Assembly (NCBI RefSeq): GCF_000002075.1
Contig: NW_004797325.1
Coordinates: 719,053-783,052, forward strand
Reading direction: 5' to 3'
DNA length: 64,000 bases
DNA from: Aplysia californica
Lineage: Eukaryota; Mollusca; Gastropoda; Aplysiida; Aplysiidae
In this document: piece after piece, positions 1 through 12,194 of the stretch
How the letters are laid out: the number at the start of each line of letters is the position of its first letter
Position numbering within the stretch: position 1 is the stretch's first letter
Notes under the pieces: model-generated
What the model was told of the DNA's origin: nothing
Seen by the model: only the letters and a program-made list of their open reading frames with translations
Databases searched by the model: none
Position numbers and translations under genes: made by a program

Positions 1-2031
1 CACACACACACACCTCCCCCCTAAATTCCCCTGTCTAAGACGACATTTTTTTCTGGCTCCCTTGCGATTCCGTCTTACACAGGTTCGACTGTATTCATAA
101 AATGTTATTCTCTTTGATGTGTAAATATAAGGTAACCCCTAACCTGCTCTCGCTCTCTCTCTCTCCCTCTGTCCCTTTCTCTCTCTCTACTCTCTCTTTC
201 TCATACACACTCTTGTGTGTCAGTATCTTTCTTGTATAACACATGAGGCACAGAATCAAATATACACATACACACACTCATACATACACACAGAGTTGAC
301 GTAACGTTGAAAAGATAACCAATGAATGAGGAGGCAAAGAAAAACCTTCGTCTAAGGAGAAAGAAAGACTTAGGAGAGACGAATAAAGTACCAGTTACTC
401 GCTTAAGTCTGAACATCAATTTGGAAAAACACAAGTCATGAGTGTCGATCCCCCTCGAAAAAAACATGAATCCTTTCTTGCATAGTGACAACTTCCTGGA
501 CTAAAACAGACCTGTTGATTTATTGGGCAAGTTTCGTTGAGAGACAGGGAGGAACAGATGCAGATGAGGAAGCAAGAATAGGAAAAAGCAAACGCAGCCT
601 TCTTGCAGCAGAGGAATAACAGGAGCTCAAGGAGCAGTGAGCAGAGCCTTAAAAGCTGATTTTGGAAGACTTTGAACGACATGACGAAGCCAGATAAGAT
701 GGCCAAAGACAAAGACTTCAAAAGGGACCTTGTTTGTGGCCTGTGCCACTTTAGGGGTGATGAAAGCTGAAGATAATGAGAGAAAAAAAGAAAAAGAAAA
801 GGTCACAGAGAGATGAAAGTATTGAAAGGACACCTCAAGGAAAAGGACACAGAGAGATGAAAAGACCAAGGAAGGAGAAAAAGATCATGGCTAAACAAAA
901 TAATATAATAAAAACAAAGATAATGTTCTAATGCAAAATGCCATCACCTATTCAATACCTATAGCTTTCAAACTGTAAATCACGTTGGGTTTTTTTTTCT
1001 CCTCTGTCGATATAACAATCATCTAATCTTGGAAAACACATGAACATCAAAGATTTCTAGATGTGGTGGTCCACAGCTGCCTCTGACATTCCAAACTTCC
1101 ACTAAATACAGCTACTATAATCTACTGTTACTTCAAATGAAGCAGGACACGACACACACTACGGTCAAACCTAAAAAAAAAAAGCTCTGAAGAGTCCCAA
1201 GTACTAAAAGATCAAACATGAACGCAATCAAACTGAAGTCTAATCATGAGATTCAATCTGTATTATAATTCCTTGATAAGTTTTAAATGTATTATGATAT
1301 AATAGAATTTCATGATGGTCAAAAAGGAACATAAATGGGAAAAGAAATAAAACATGTCTGGAAGCACAAATAAGACTAACTAATTTTAATTATCAATCAT
1401 TCCCCAAACCCATGAACTCACTACAATAAACAAGGAAACTGATTAAATTTACGATTCTCAATTTTTGGTTAACTTTCAAGCCAACCACTATCAGCACAGG
1501 AGCAATATAGATGCGCTAGGGTGTTAATCTACATACACTTCGGCATGAATTTCAAGAACTGCAGCCAAAGTTATCCTTCAAACCTTGCTATACAAAGTAG
1601 CAAGAGTGCACTAAGCCCGCTGTGACCCACAACAGCTTCAAGTTCAAGCGACTAAATTCACCTAAACAAAAACTGACCTACAAGCTTCTACCAAATTAAT
1701 AAACACAGAAAGGCATACTTATTATCTAGACTTCATTCACCATAACTAAATGAAAGCAAGTACTATACTGTAGTAACTAGCATGCACTGTTCGGCCTTTC
1801 ACTAACAAAAAATAAGTGCAAAATCAGCCATAATAAAAATGATGCAAGAGAGAAAGCAATCATCTGATGAAACTTAACTTGCAAGAAACAGAAGAAATGT
1901 GGAGAAAAGAGGAGACAGGCAGCAATAAATGAACTTTTCTTTTGATGAACAGGCATCTTCACAGAGCAGGGTTACTATAAATGACATTTTGAAACCAGAA
2001 TTAATTATGAGAAATGGCTCTGCATACTTAC
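1..2031. other. MICU1 intron sequence at the left edge
   Basis: No coding exon is recognisable here. It begins with a short CA run (1-13), has an imperfect CT/GT-rich tract at 144-300 and a purine-rich stretch at 540-900. A TIR-like end (aggttcgactgta) at about 82-94 resembles the ends of the pogo-like elements seen later. Because MICU1 exon 4 ends at 2032 with a good donor on the minus strand, this is read as the following intron, with the rest of the gene beyond the window. Confidence 0.6.
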
Positions 2032-5000
2032 TGTGGGATCAAATTTTCTGAAGCTGTCCAGTCCAAGACCTGAAAGAAAATAAAGTTCACAGCTGAATAA
2101 TAGCAAAAGGAAGCGTTGTATAAAATGAGCCTTAATTGAAGGGGTTAACTCTTAAGCAGATTAATTCTTCACGTACCGTGAGCCGGTAGGAGCGGCTCGA
2201 CGTGAAGTGGGTTTGTGCGGGCGCGAGTACTAGATTTGATGGCTTGTTTCCCAACAGCTGGGTTTCTGTGTCTAATTTGTTTACGTTGGTTAGGGAGATT
2301 ATCATGGCTGAAGATTGCTCCTGAAATAATTATAGTGACAGTTTTCTTGTTTGGATTATACCGCGTAAGTCTGAGTGAACCTGGGCTGCATTAAGTATAC
2401 ATCTATACACCAAATAAAAATGATTTCAATGAACAGTTTAAAAAAAAAATGCTATTGATCTTTCTTTCCTATCATTATTAATAGTCGGTATACCAATAAA
2501 AGAATGCAGTGGAACTCGGATTCAACGAGAACTCGGATTCAACGAGAGATGGATTCCCCGTTTTTTTCCTTCTTTAAAATCAATAACAATAACCCAGATT
2601 CAACGAACACTTAAATCAGCAAGCTCGGATTCAACGAGGTCGCTTTCAGGGTGAACAGCCCCTGCAGACGTGGCTTCACTCATTTTTCTCCCACAACGAA
2701 CTTTATCTCTTCCCGAAAACCATTCATTGCACCTGCATTGTGAACCATTATTCACTTAGCCGACTGAATGCGACAAATCAGAGGCTTTCTTTCATACCAA
2801 CACATGCGTTGTTGGTACGAGCATGTGTCTACTCTAGCACGTGTCGGAGTCGAATAGGCGGCCTGCCCATGTGTGACTGTGTGCGTGTTGGGGGGGCGCG
2901 GCACCAGCGGTCGGGGCGCGGCACCAGCGGTCCGGGCTGGAACGTCGCAGATACAAAAAAGTTGTCACAGTCTTTTTCCCCCCAGCAACTGATCAATATT
3001 ACAATGATAAGCTAGTCTTGACATAGATCTACGAAATGAATTGTGCGCTGGTCTATGGAATAAAGTGACCGTACGATAGGCACTGCACTAAACAGCAACA
3101 CAACTTTTTGGCAAACAATCGAGAGGCACTTGAATAGGTACCAGAAACTAAATTTTCAAAGTAACTGTATGCCAAATTTATCTGTTCCATTTGAAAGGCC
3201 TATATCCACTGAGCATTTTGGTACCATAGTTTAATCCCTCAGTCAATTTTTAAGAAAATGGTAGTTGTTTAAAATTTGATCAAATTTGTTAAAGTCAGTC
3301 ACTGGCTGCAACCCCATGTTTGACAAATAATAAAAGAGTACCAAGTGCACTAAACATCTCCACATTAACAGAGTACAATCACTATAACAAATATATGCAG
3401 CCTTATTTTTTTCAAGACTGTGAGATCATTACAAATCAGTATTTTATCGCCTCAAACACGATGACCTGTCGTTATTTTGACAAAAACACCGAGCGTTGAC
3501 CCAGTCGGCGCCGTACCGGCCCTCGCGGCGAGCGAGTCGGCTCTATACTGTAGTGTACCCCGCGTGGGGGGTCACATGCTTTCTGAGTCTCGCGGAAGGA
3601 TTGATGCAAAATAATTCCAAGCTGATTACTTTATTTTAATAGAAAATAAACTGATCTTTTAAATGAAACCGTTTTTGAGCCGGTATTTTACATATTTAGT
3701 GTAAAAAAATGTTTTTAAAAATGTTGACGGTATTTTTAAAGACTTTCTATTTAAACGCTAAAGGCCAAAATTATACCACGGGACAGCCCGTTTAAAGCTT
3801 TACAGTTCTCTGCCAATGAAAAGACGGCATTTAATCATCCCTCGTTCCGCGAAGCATTTGAATGCACTCTTGTCAATTTTAGAACCGGCCGACCACACAT
3901 TCTGACCTCGAGGGGCTTCACTTTCCTCGGTGATTCTCTAGCTCCTAATAATCGGACATATAAACAACTTACACCATTGTAACGAGGAAAAGTTTAACTT
4001 TTACAAGGTGTACGGCATTTGATGTTTTATAGCGAAAGCGCAAAGAAACAATGATCGGAATTACCCCGATTTCACCGATACCACGAGGTTGGAAGGCCGC
4101 AAGGACGTGTTTATGCTACCTAATTAGAACGAATTGGTCTTTTTTTTTTTTTGCACAGCTCATAATATGCAGGCATTTCTGGCACCACTAGTTACTTCTC
4201 TTTATACATTACTTGCTCAGTGCCTATAATTATCTACACAACCTCATATTTGCTATAACAAACACTCGGATTCAACGAGATATTAGGTCAGGCCCGGCGA
4301 CCTCTTTGAATCTGAGTTCTACTGTATACATATCAATCCTGGGAAACACCTCAGCGAAAAGGTGCCTGCTAGTTTTTATACTTAAGTTTGAGATCAAGTA
4401 CGGGCTTCAAAATATTGTCCTGAAGGCCTTAATTAGCCCACAGGCCATGAGTGTAAGGCCCTTGTTCTAACCAGCGTTAGGTAACAAATGACAGCTCCCA
4501 CGTGGTGGGGTAGTTGGTAAGCTATTCTTTCACAAAGAACATCTTTTCATAGCATTTTAAAATGTTGTACTTGCATTTCTATAGACTTCCGGGCACACAG
4601 CTTTTGCGATCAGACTTACCCTCAGGTTGTTTCACGCCAGGCGTGATAGAACGGACGAAGTCCTCAGGAGTCATGTACACCTCCCAGTCCCCACCCTGAA
4701 GCACTTTCAGGGTAGCGAAATACCGAAAGATTTTATCAGGTGTGGAGTAAGCTCGAATCCTGTCTTCATAGCCGATGATCTGGGGGTTACAGACAACAAA
4801 AACGTACACAAAACAGAAAACAAAAGGAAACAGCACAAAATGGAACACACACTAACAGTAAGGAGAGAAGGTTTTTTCTGGTACAAATATGAAAAGGAAA
4901 GATGGTAGATCTAATATTTGTTATACTAGCATCTGCATTTGTTGCCATTTTTTTGTCCTAAAGTTGCCATAAAAATGGCAAAAGTTGCCATTAATTTTCA

Positions 5001-7677
5001 AGCTCTCAACTCTCTGTGACGACGTATATAGCAATATGTTGATAGAGGTAACTTAATCTGAAACACCAGAATTTCTTGTGCTCTGCTTTAAGCCTCCAGA
5101 ATATAATTTGTAGTCACACAGAGTATAAAAACGTCAAAAAGAAAGGTTTCACAACAGAATGAAATCAAAGTTAGAACAGCAAATAAACAACCACAAAAAT
5201 TAACAAATAAGAGCATGTGTCAACCCACCTATAGACTGGTCGTTTTAACCCTAAACGCGTGTAATTCAAGAAAAAATACAGGATATAGATGGAATCAGAC
5301 ACAATGGGCCTGCCAGTGTCAGTATTCGGTTTTGGTGGAGACACACTCTAACCTGCCCCCCCAGGAAATCGCGGTCTTGTGGCCGCGTTTTTCATCGAGT
5401 TCCGCAATAAACTCGCAATTCTTTGCCATTTTTGCAATTTCTTGCAATTTTAGGCAAAAATACATCAACGCATTAATTTTTAACTGAATTTTTAATATGA
5501 AATGGTGCGAATACAGAGCCGATAGGCCTACGTAAGATTATGATGGCTTCCGCCCAGCTCTAGTCTACTGGGCCTACTCTGAAAGCTATAACCGGAAATT
5601 CAGGCCGGTATACATCATGTGCAACACAAAGTGAGACATAGAGATCTATTGTGTGTAAGTGTAAGCGTGCGTGTGTTATAAAAAAGTAGGTGTGTGCATG
5701 TGTGCGCGCGTGTGAGGTGTACGTGTGTATGTGTGTGTGTGTGTGTAAGTGTGTGTGTGTGTGTGTGTGTGTGTGCGCACGCGCGTGAATATTGTTCGTA
5801 CATGATGCATATGTCTACATGTCTAACATAACACATTAAAAAAAGAAAGATAGGAACAACATAAACACCAAAAAAAAAAAAAAACAATACATAAGAACAA
5901 TAACAAGTTTTTAAAAATTAATACACCAACAAATCAAAACACATAAAGAGGGAAACAAGAAAAAGAAACAGCAATATAAATAGTATGTAATTACAGTAAT
6001 GTAGCCTACTTATATTCTTCACATGAAAATTACAAATCAACGTGGTGTTAACAAGCGAGAAAGAGACGAAGTGAAGCGAAAGTGAAAATAAACTTTCTTT
6101 TTAAAAGTAAAAAGGTTGGGCTTCTTTTTCTTCACGAATATTATTCCCCGTTTTGTTTTTTTGTTGTTGTTTTTTTTTTAATTTATTTTTTCTTCCCGAC
6201 GGTGGTTTTTTGCTGGAAAAATGCAGAAATCGCGGCCGCGAATCGCGCGACAAACGCAGATGCTAGGTTATAGACTTCATTAATACTACCAGCAGCAGAA
6301 AATGCATCAAATTAAAAATTTTTTTTTTTTTTAAATTTAATAAATAAAAGAAAAAGAAAAGAAATGAATTATAGAGCAAAAGCATAGCAAGCTCATGGCT
6401 CAGCCTATATTTTTCACTTTATGTTGACAGTACACACCTCCACTGACACAGTCACATGCAAAAACAAACAACAGCAAACCATAAAAGGTTTAACTCATTT
6501 CTAACTCTTACTCTCCACCAACATAATATAAGAGTTGCTGTTTTGAAATATCACTAGCATCTCAAAAGAATAGACTGAACCATTTTAAAAAAGCAAGCAT
6601 CAAGTATGTCTGGACTGCCTCTTTTCTAACCTTCCTGACAAAGAACATAAAAGTGAGAACTTCTTTGAAATTAGGATTTTTTCAACTAAGAAATAGCCAA
6701 TTAAATTTGACATGGAAATTAATGAAAGCTCAACACTTCACAACCCCCCCCCCCAAAAAAAAAAAAACCCCAAAAAAACAAACCCCCTACAAACAAAACC
6801 TTTCACAGTGGTATTTCCATAAGACATCAGCCATACCTTTCTATCCCTGAAACCAACTTTTTTCTTTTTCTTTTTCTCTCCTTCCTCATCTCCTTCCTCA
6901 GGCTCCTCACTAGATGACTCACTATCAGTGAGAGATGCAGACTTGACACTGAATGCATCCTTCAGTGAAACTTGTCCATCAAGCACAGCCAATCTGTTCA
7001 GACCAAATAACTGGTTTCAAAAACAGAGCTAAGAACACTCAGAATTCACCTGATAATATGCATTATATATCACATCATTCAGCAAGTATTTTGGATTTAT
7101 TATAACGTATGAAACTTGGGATTTATTAAATGGTGGTTGCTGTTCTCATACATTTACTATACACTACAGTTATACTTCCTAAAAGCAAGTTACAACTAAA
7201 GGAACAACATGCAAAAGTCCACCACTGAATTTGAAGAATTTATAATATAGTCAATAACAATAATAACTGAACATTTCACTGTTGGAAGTCATCTGATTTG
7301 GTATCATTTACCGGTACTTACCCATTGAAAAGCCACATGAAGGCAAAAACCGATCCCAGGAAGATGCAATAAATAGTTGTGAGCCTTGAGCTTTTCTTTG
7401 GTTTGTGTGCAAAATTTGAGTACGAAGTAGTCCTCTTCCATCTTCTGATAGTCAATATATGAAGAACTGGTAATGGGTTTTGCTTTGTCAAAACAGCATG
7501 TTTAAAAGAAATCAAGCAACTTGAAGACCGTGATGGTACAATAAGATGCAACGGTTTGGCAGTAGACAGTGAGGAAGTGACAGGCTTTATTTTAAAACTT
7601 AGAACATTGTTGTTCCTTCTTCCAAGCAGGAGGGGCCACAGGCATCTTGAGTGTCTACCAACACACTGTCCAGCCAT
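2032..7677 (-). CDS. MICU1: Mitochondrial calcium uptake protein 1 (MICU1), 5' part of gene
   Basis: MICU1 is the EF-hand gatekeeper of the mitochondrial calcium uniporter in the intermembrane space. Four coding exons are seen on the minus strand: 7677-7322, 6993-6837, 4779-4620 and 2069-2032, all with GT/AG borders and matching phases. Exon 1 gives a basic, Ser/Arg-rich N-terminus that looks like a targeting sequence, then a hydrophobic segment ([18 protein letters not shown]). Exon 2 has an acidic stretch followed by [13 protein letters not shown], the polybasic region typical of MICU1. Exon 3 reads [20 protein letters not shown] and [13 protein letters not shown], very close to vertebrate MICU1. 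Exon 4 encodes [13 protein letters not shown]. The EF hands and the C-terminal helix lie beyond position 1. MICU2 or MICU3 is less likely, because the [17 protein letters not shown] block and the polybasic region fit MICU1 best. The introns carry elements C1/F1 and S. Confidence 0.92.
2507..4324. mobile_element. C1: pogo-like TIR element, interrupted by F1
   Basis: The left end reads CAGTGGAACTCGGATTCAAC. The right end is its inverted match (gaatctgagttctactg) followed by TA. A second copy, C2, is at 55876-56700. Near both ends the phrase ctcggattcaacgag is repeated. Apart from a 1 kb insertion (F1) the two copies align along their length. There is no transposase frame, so it is non-autonomous. 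CAGTGGAA ends and a TA target fit the pogo/Tc1-mariner group. Confidence 0.8.
3135..4122. mobile_element. F1: insertion inside C1
   Basis: This block is absent from C2, which runs straight from the equivalent of 3125 to 4125. It starts TAGGTACC and ends GCTACCTA, a short imperfect inverted pair. Its first 370 bp recur inverted at 19329-19683 in PCNA intron 1. There is no open frame of note. The superfamily is unresolved. Confidence 0.65.
4926..6266. mobile_element. S: TIR element with 6-bp target duplication
   Basis: The left end CTAGCATCTGCATTTGTTG and the right end, read inverted (CTAGCATCTGCGTTTGTCG), match at about 17 of 19 bases. GTTATA flanks both sides (4920-4925 and 6267-6272). The interior has CG-rich subterminal motifs (atcgcgg near 5366 and 6228), a long GT microsatellite and no transposase. 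It lies in MICU1 intron 2, between exons 6993-6837 and 4779-4620. Confidence 0.75.
5655..5783. repeat. GT-rich microsatellite inside element S
   Basis: An imperfect (TG)n tract, with gtgtgtgtgt runs near 5726-5775. Reading frames across it are low-complexity artefacts. Confidence 0.9.
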
Positions 7678-7705
7678 TTTATGGGCCCTGAAAGGATAGA
7701 AAAAA
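7678..7705 (-). other. 5'UTR splice acceptor of MICU1
   Basis: Just upstream of the MICU1 ATG (7677-7675), the minus strand reads a pyrimidine run ending tctatcctttcag, then ggcccataaa and the ATG. This is a good 3' splice site with its AG ending at 7688. The first exon is therefore probably non-coding and lies further right. I could not locate it. Confidence 0.6.
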
Positions 7706-9310
7706 CCCAAACAAACAACCATAAACTAATGACATAGAAGTCAGGTATTAAACCCTACAAGCTATTATCTGTGCTTGCGTACTACAAGAAAAGAAAAAAT
7801 TCCCAAAGCCACTGATGTTAGAATTTCATTTTCAAAATCAGCTATTTTAATTTTAACATCTTGTTGCCCATACTGTTACCAACAAGCAAGATTAACAGTC
7901 CAGTTTTAAAGTAACTGTACTTTGTATACTATACAATAAAACCTTGATAACATAAAGTTCAAGGGTTTAAAGAATTTCCTTGTGCTAAGCAGAAAGAAAA
8001 AAAAAAAAGGGGGGGGGGGAGGCAACTCCATTCTTACTGTTCAAATACGATTTTTAACTAGATGTGTAGAGCTGCCATATTCAAAGGAGTTCAATAACGA
8101 TTTTCCATGCTACTTTTTACAACTCAGTTTAAGAATCAAACCATAACAAAACAAGGCTTTTATGGGTATTGAGCTTACGAAGTTTTCAAAATTATATGAT
8201 TATAATAAGCTACAGCACACTTTCGACTTCCAATCATGATAGTGATAGATAGGCAAAAGTGCTTTAACTCTACCTTAATCCTTAAGACTTGGACATACTC
8301 CTAGAAACTGATCAGGACAGCTGTGTTTCTTTCTCTTCTTCTTCTTCCTCCCCTCACCCCGTAACATTACAAACTGTTCTAGTACGATAACTTGCAGTTT
8401 GCAAAAATAGAAATTAGGCATTTTCATTTATCTTGGAAATGGATTGATGTGTCTCCTGCTCACCAAACGCCTACATCCGCACTAGTAAGTCTGAAATTAT
8501 GCTACAAGTATACAGCTAATCGATATAATGGAAAACTCCAGCATTAGATGTTCACCCGACAAAAAGTGAAAGCACTTTGCCAAATTTGAGAACATCAAGC
8601 TGACATTGTTTCAATAGTCCAACAAGCATGACGTGCCATGTCTCTTCCTATCTGTGGGCAAGCTATCGTAAGTAAGCTATCTCAGGTCCCATCCTTGTGA
8701 CAAGTGTTAAAAGTAGATAAAATAGTAAAGGAACTTTGCCTTAATTTCACATGCAACACTGGATGGTTGGGCAGGTTAAAAAAAGAGACAGCATCGTCAG
8801 CGTCACTCAAAAAGCTGTGTGCAGTGAATCTGCGACAAGTTATCGGTTGGTCCTTTATTTTTTTATTATAGGTCTGTCACTAAGGTATGTCCCTTGATTT
8901 TCTTCTAAATCTCTTTCATTTTTCCTATCATTTGTTAACCTGAATTCATTTATCAATCCTCAGTGTTTTGTGTTTGAATTATCCACGCCGACTTGAAGAC
9001 AGGCTATTACTATTTATTAGCCTAAAAATTTTCTGGATAATCCGATTTTGGCCCCAACGATAACTATGGAGTATGAGTTTTGACCCCACCAATGATTACT
9101 TCTGGTTCAAAACGATTACTTTTCGCTGCACGTGCCAATACTAATCTTGCAAAACATCAATTTATGGTTAAAAATTCATGCCCTCTGAAACCCCCTTGGT
9201 TAACTCACTAACCCCCCACACTACATACACTAAATGTTCACTACAGAAACATCAGATATAAGTACAATCACATGCAAAATAAATGACAAAGAAATTTTTC
9301 TGACTTTTTT
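7706..9310. other. Gene-free stretch right of MICU1
   Basis: AT-rich DNA with no supportable exon. It includes an A/G homopolymer run (7990-8020) and a CTT-rich run (8330-8350). It probably holds the MICU1 5'UTR intron, and possibly its promoter, but I cannot place either. Confidence 0.5.
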
Positions 9311-9600
9311 TTTTAGTAGAGGTTTTACGGCGCTCGCAACTGCATAAGGTCATATGAGCGCCAAGGGGTGGATGTCAACAGAGAAGTCCTTACAGGGAAT
9401 CAGACTTACTCTGCTCACCTCTCTAGCTTCAACAGCACAAAGTCTGCTTCGACTATCAAGACACCTCGGAAATAGCAGGTCACAAAAGTGTGAAAAACAT
9501 ATAAAAGAAGTAGAGGAAAAATGATGATAGTAAGGATTAGGAAAGAAAAAGCAGCAGTTCCCTGTTGCAGTTCAGGCACAGTTAAGAGCCTGAAATTGAT
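9311..9600 (-). mobile_element. SINE/LINE 3' tail copy
   Basis: On the minus strand, 9360-9311 reads gcgctcatatgaccttatg, then cagttgcgagcgccgtaaaa, then an A run. The same tail ends the SINE at 58691-59212 and a copy at 27888-27942. The body to the right (9370-9600) differs from those copies, so either the tail is shared between families or the body has decayed. Confidence 0.6.
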
Positions 9601-9731
9601 GAATTAGCCCATTTACAATTATAATTCTACTGTGCCTAAGAACTCGAGATGTTTATGTCCCCCCCTTTGGGAATGGCCTAAAGACACTTCAGTCAGTCGC
9701 CGTGGGGGGGGGGTTACGGCTTTTGTGTAAT

Positions 9732-10800
9732 CATAGCTGCCACTCAGGAATTTCAAAAAAGGAGGATATTCATGCGAAGGCGGACGCGCGCTCTCCGAAG
9801 GCCAAAGTAAAACCAGTGAGATCCAGAGGCAATATACTGGAAAATCTAGCTTATGGTTTTGGAAGGGAAAACTGTCAAATTTGTTAACCATAGGCAACTG
9901 AATTAAAATGTATTGGAAAGAACCCCCCCCCAAAAAACAAAAAAAAACAAACCCAAAAGGCATTAAGTTGACAAACAAGCATTTGAGTCAATTTGACACA
10001 GTTTGTTGCCAGCTGGTGTCTTATAAAAAGATTTTTTTCACTTTAAACTTGTACATCGATGTAGAGCGCGCACAGTATTGGATCAAGGAGGCAACACCTT
10101 TGCCGCTGTACTGAGCACTCCTGTACAATTGCGGTCCCGTTCGCACTTAACTTGGTAGTGTCCCTGTAGTGTGTAGATCTAAACTGAATTAAAATTATAG
10201 CCCAGGCTATCTAATCTAGATCTAGATATCTAAATATGTGTAAATCTAGATTACATCTAGAGATAGATTATCTAGATCTAGATTCACTTCAACAGCCACA
10301 ATAGCCGTCATGTAAACAAACGGGACCGCAATTGTACAAGAGTGCCGCGGGCAGCAATTTCTTTATCACACCAAACGCAAAGTGCAGCAAGCGGCTTGTT
10401 CAATTTACTAATGAACTTTTCAAGTTGCACACCGGCTGCTTCTTTCTCATTCCAGCTCCTTCTATTTTTGCATTCTGCATCAATTTCTCTCGAATTTCCG
10501 CCGTTTTCAATGACAACTCGGCGCGCCAACGTCCCGATGCCCGATCGACACTTTGTTGCTCCACAATAAACAAAGTGAAACTAACGCTAGGCCTAGAAGA
10601 ACGGAAGAAGAAAGCTACGGACGGACATGCGTCATGCACAAGCTGCGTTTTCGTCTCTCTCCCGGTTCGATGTTTTCCGCGTGTAAAAAAAAGTATCGCA
10701 ATTTGTGACCGAAAGCGGTCCAGGGGAGGAAGGAGGAAAGTAACGGGAAAAGCTGGATGAAGCGGAGTTACCGCTATTTAGCGGGAAAGTGGCAGCTATG
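9732..10800 (+). mobile_element. A1: family A non-autonomous DNA element, complete copy
   Basis: The ends are CATAGCTGCCACT and its inverted partner AGTGGCAGCTATG, flanked by the 5-bp duplication GTAAT on both sides. An internal inverted pair (tgtacaattgcggtcccgtt near 10121 and its complement near 10320) brackets a central TCTAGATC tract (10207-10290). Three copies occur in the window (A1, A2 split at 33674-40893, A3 at 56704-57732). Frames within it are unlike any protein I know. The 5-bp duplication fits few superfamilies (Transib is one), but the terminal bases are not typical of it. Confidence 0.8.
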
Positions 10801-11411
10801 GTAATGATCTTTAAAAAAATGGACACAATTTGACCATGAGCCAAGATCTAACGATATTTTTTTTTCTGTTTACATTGCGGGTCGAACTCTGGTACTAGAT
10901 GTAGGGTTTGCCCGTCGGTTATCCTTTGCCATTGTCAGTACTTGTGCTTGGTCCCGTTTTTCACATTCTAAACGTTTATTCTGAGTTATTTCAATACTAA
11001 GTATGAACTGTGAAACTAAATCAGAGTTGCAGCTTTAGTTATCCTCACTAAAATCGTGGTTATTATCACTAAAAATCTCAAAATTGAGTGTGTTTGTTTC
11101 GACATTGTAACGAACGCCGACTCCATGACCGCAGTGGTGGATGGAAAACATTGCGCATAGCAGCCAACTTTTCAAAACTCAAAATCAGACTCTTTCCTTC
11201 GGCCAGGGCCCAGGGGCCGCCTTAAGCCATGGCGGGGTCCAGGGGCAGTGCCCTGGTGGGGGTCCAGACGGGCCGAAAACAACTTTTTACACTTTTACAA
11301 TGGAATTTTAGCCTCTCCTGGGCTTAAATTTTACCATCTCATTTGCAAAGCAACCCAGAAAAATAGGGGTAGAAAGGAAGGAGAGAGAGAGAGAGAGAAC
11401 TTAAGTTATTA
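10801..11411. other. Gene-free stretch with GC-rich fold-back
   Basis: No exon was found. Around 11205-11275 lies a GC-rich run (ggggtccaggggcagtgccc) that resembles 57905-57975, suggesting a dispersed repeat. A short GA run is at 11378-11398. Confidence 0.5.
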
Positions 11412-12194
11412 CAGTCCATGCCAGCTTTAAGCACAGCCATCAGAAGAAAGCATAGGCATGCTTAATGCCGAAGCGTGCTTGAGTGCGAAGTAGACATTGT
11501 TCATAATCCAGAGATTTTTATATTGAAAATTTCCTGAGTTATTACCTTTTGTTCGTAAGTAGTGGTCACGCAAAAGTGTGTGCTGTCATTTTTACCCGCA
11601 ATGGTAATTTTTGTTTGTTTCTTTCGTATTGTGGTCGAATGGGAAAGGAAAACTTATTTTGGACAACCAATCACAATATAGCACACTAGGCCTACACACT
11701 GCCTGTGCATACCACTGCCCACTGTGCCACATTCATACCACCGCCTTCATCCCACCTTGCGCGTGATACATAATCAGGATTTACGAATAGTGAGGGGCAA
11801 AGGTGAAATCGCAGCCAGCCTCCCTTTCTCGTCACTCCGACTTTCTTTTGTATTTTTTTCGTCTATGTGTAGCTTTGCAATAGGCTAGATCTTATGTCCA
11901 CGCGCGTGGCTGTGTGTATCTCTCTGCCTTCCTCTCCACACGCGCGCGTGTGTCCATCAATTGCATTTTTTTGTGTTTCACTTAACACACTCACTGCTGC
12001 GGTGTAGACTGTGTTCGAACTTCGCTGGGTCAACATGAAAGTATTGACTGTCTTGTAAATGAAGCGTGCCTAAAGTCGAAGTTGCTGTGCTTAAAGGCAT
12101 GTCATTTACACAGCAAAAATTGGGTAAGAGCCGTTTAGCGTGCTTGAGTTCGAAACGTGCTTTATGCTGGCGTGCTTAAAGCTGGAATGGACTG
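11412..12194. mobile_element. E: TA-flanked TIR element
   Basis: The left end CAGTCCATGCCAGCTTTAAG is matched inverted at the right (cttaaagctggaatggactg), with one mismatch over about 23 bp. TA lies on each side. It has no transposase frame and is therefore a pogo/Tc1-like non-autonomous element. Confidence 0.8.

Noticed and set aside
2146-2210. TTAACTCTTAAGCAG with a short CTTCACGT hairpin as a TTAA element
   Set aside because: Only one end is visible; a partner terminus could not be found nearby.
10332-10760. 142-codon open frame
   Set aside because: It lies within mobile element A1, has no recognisable domain, and similar frames occur in A2 and A3 only because the element is repeated.
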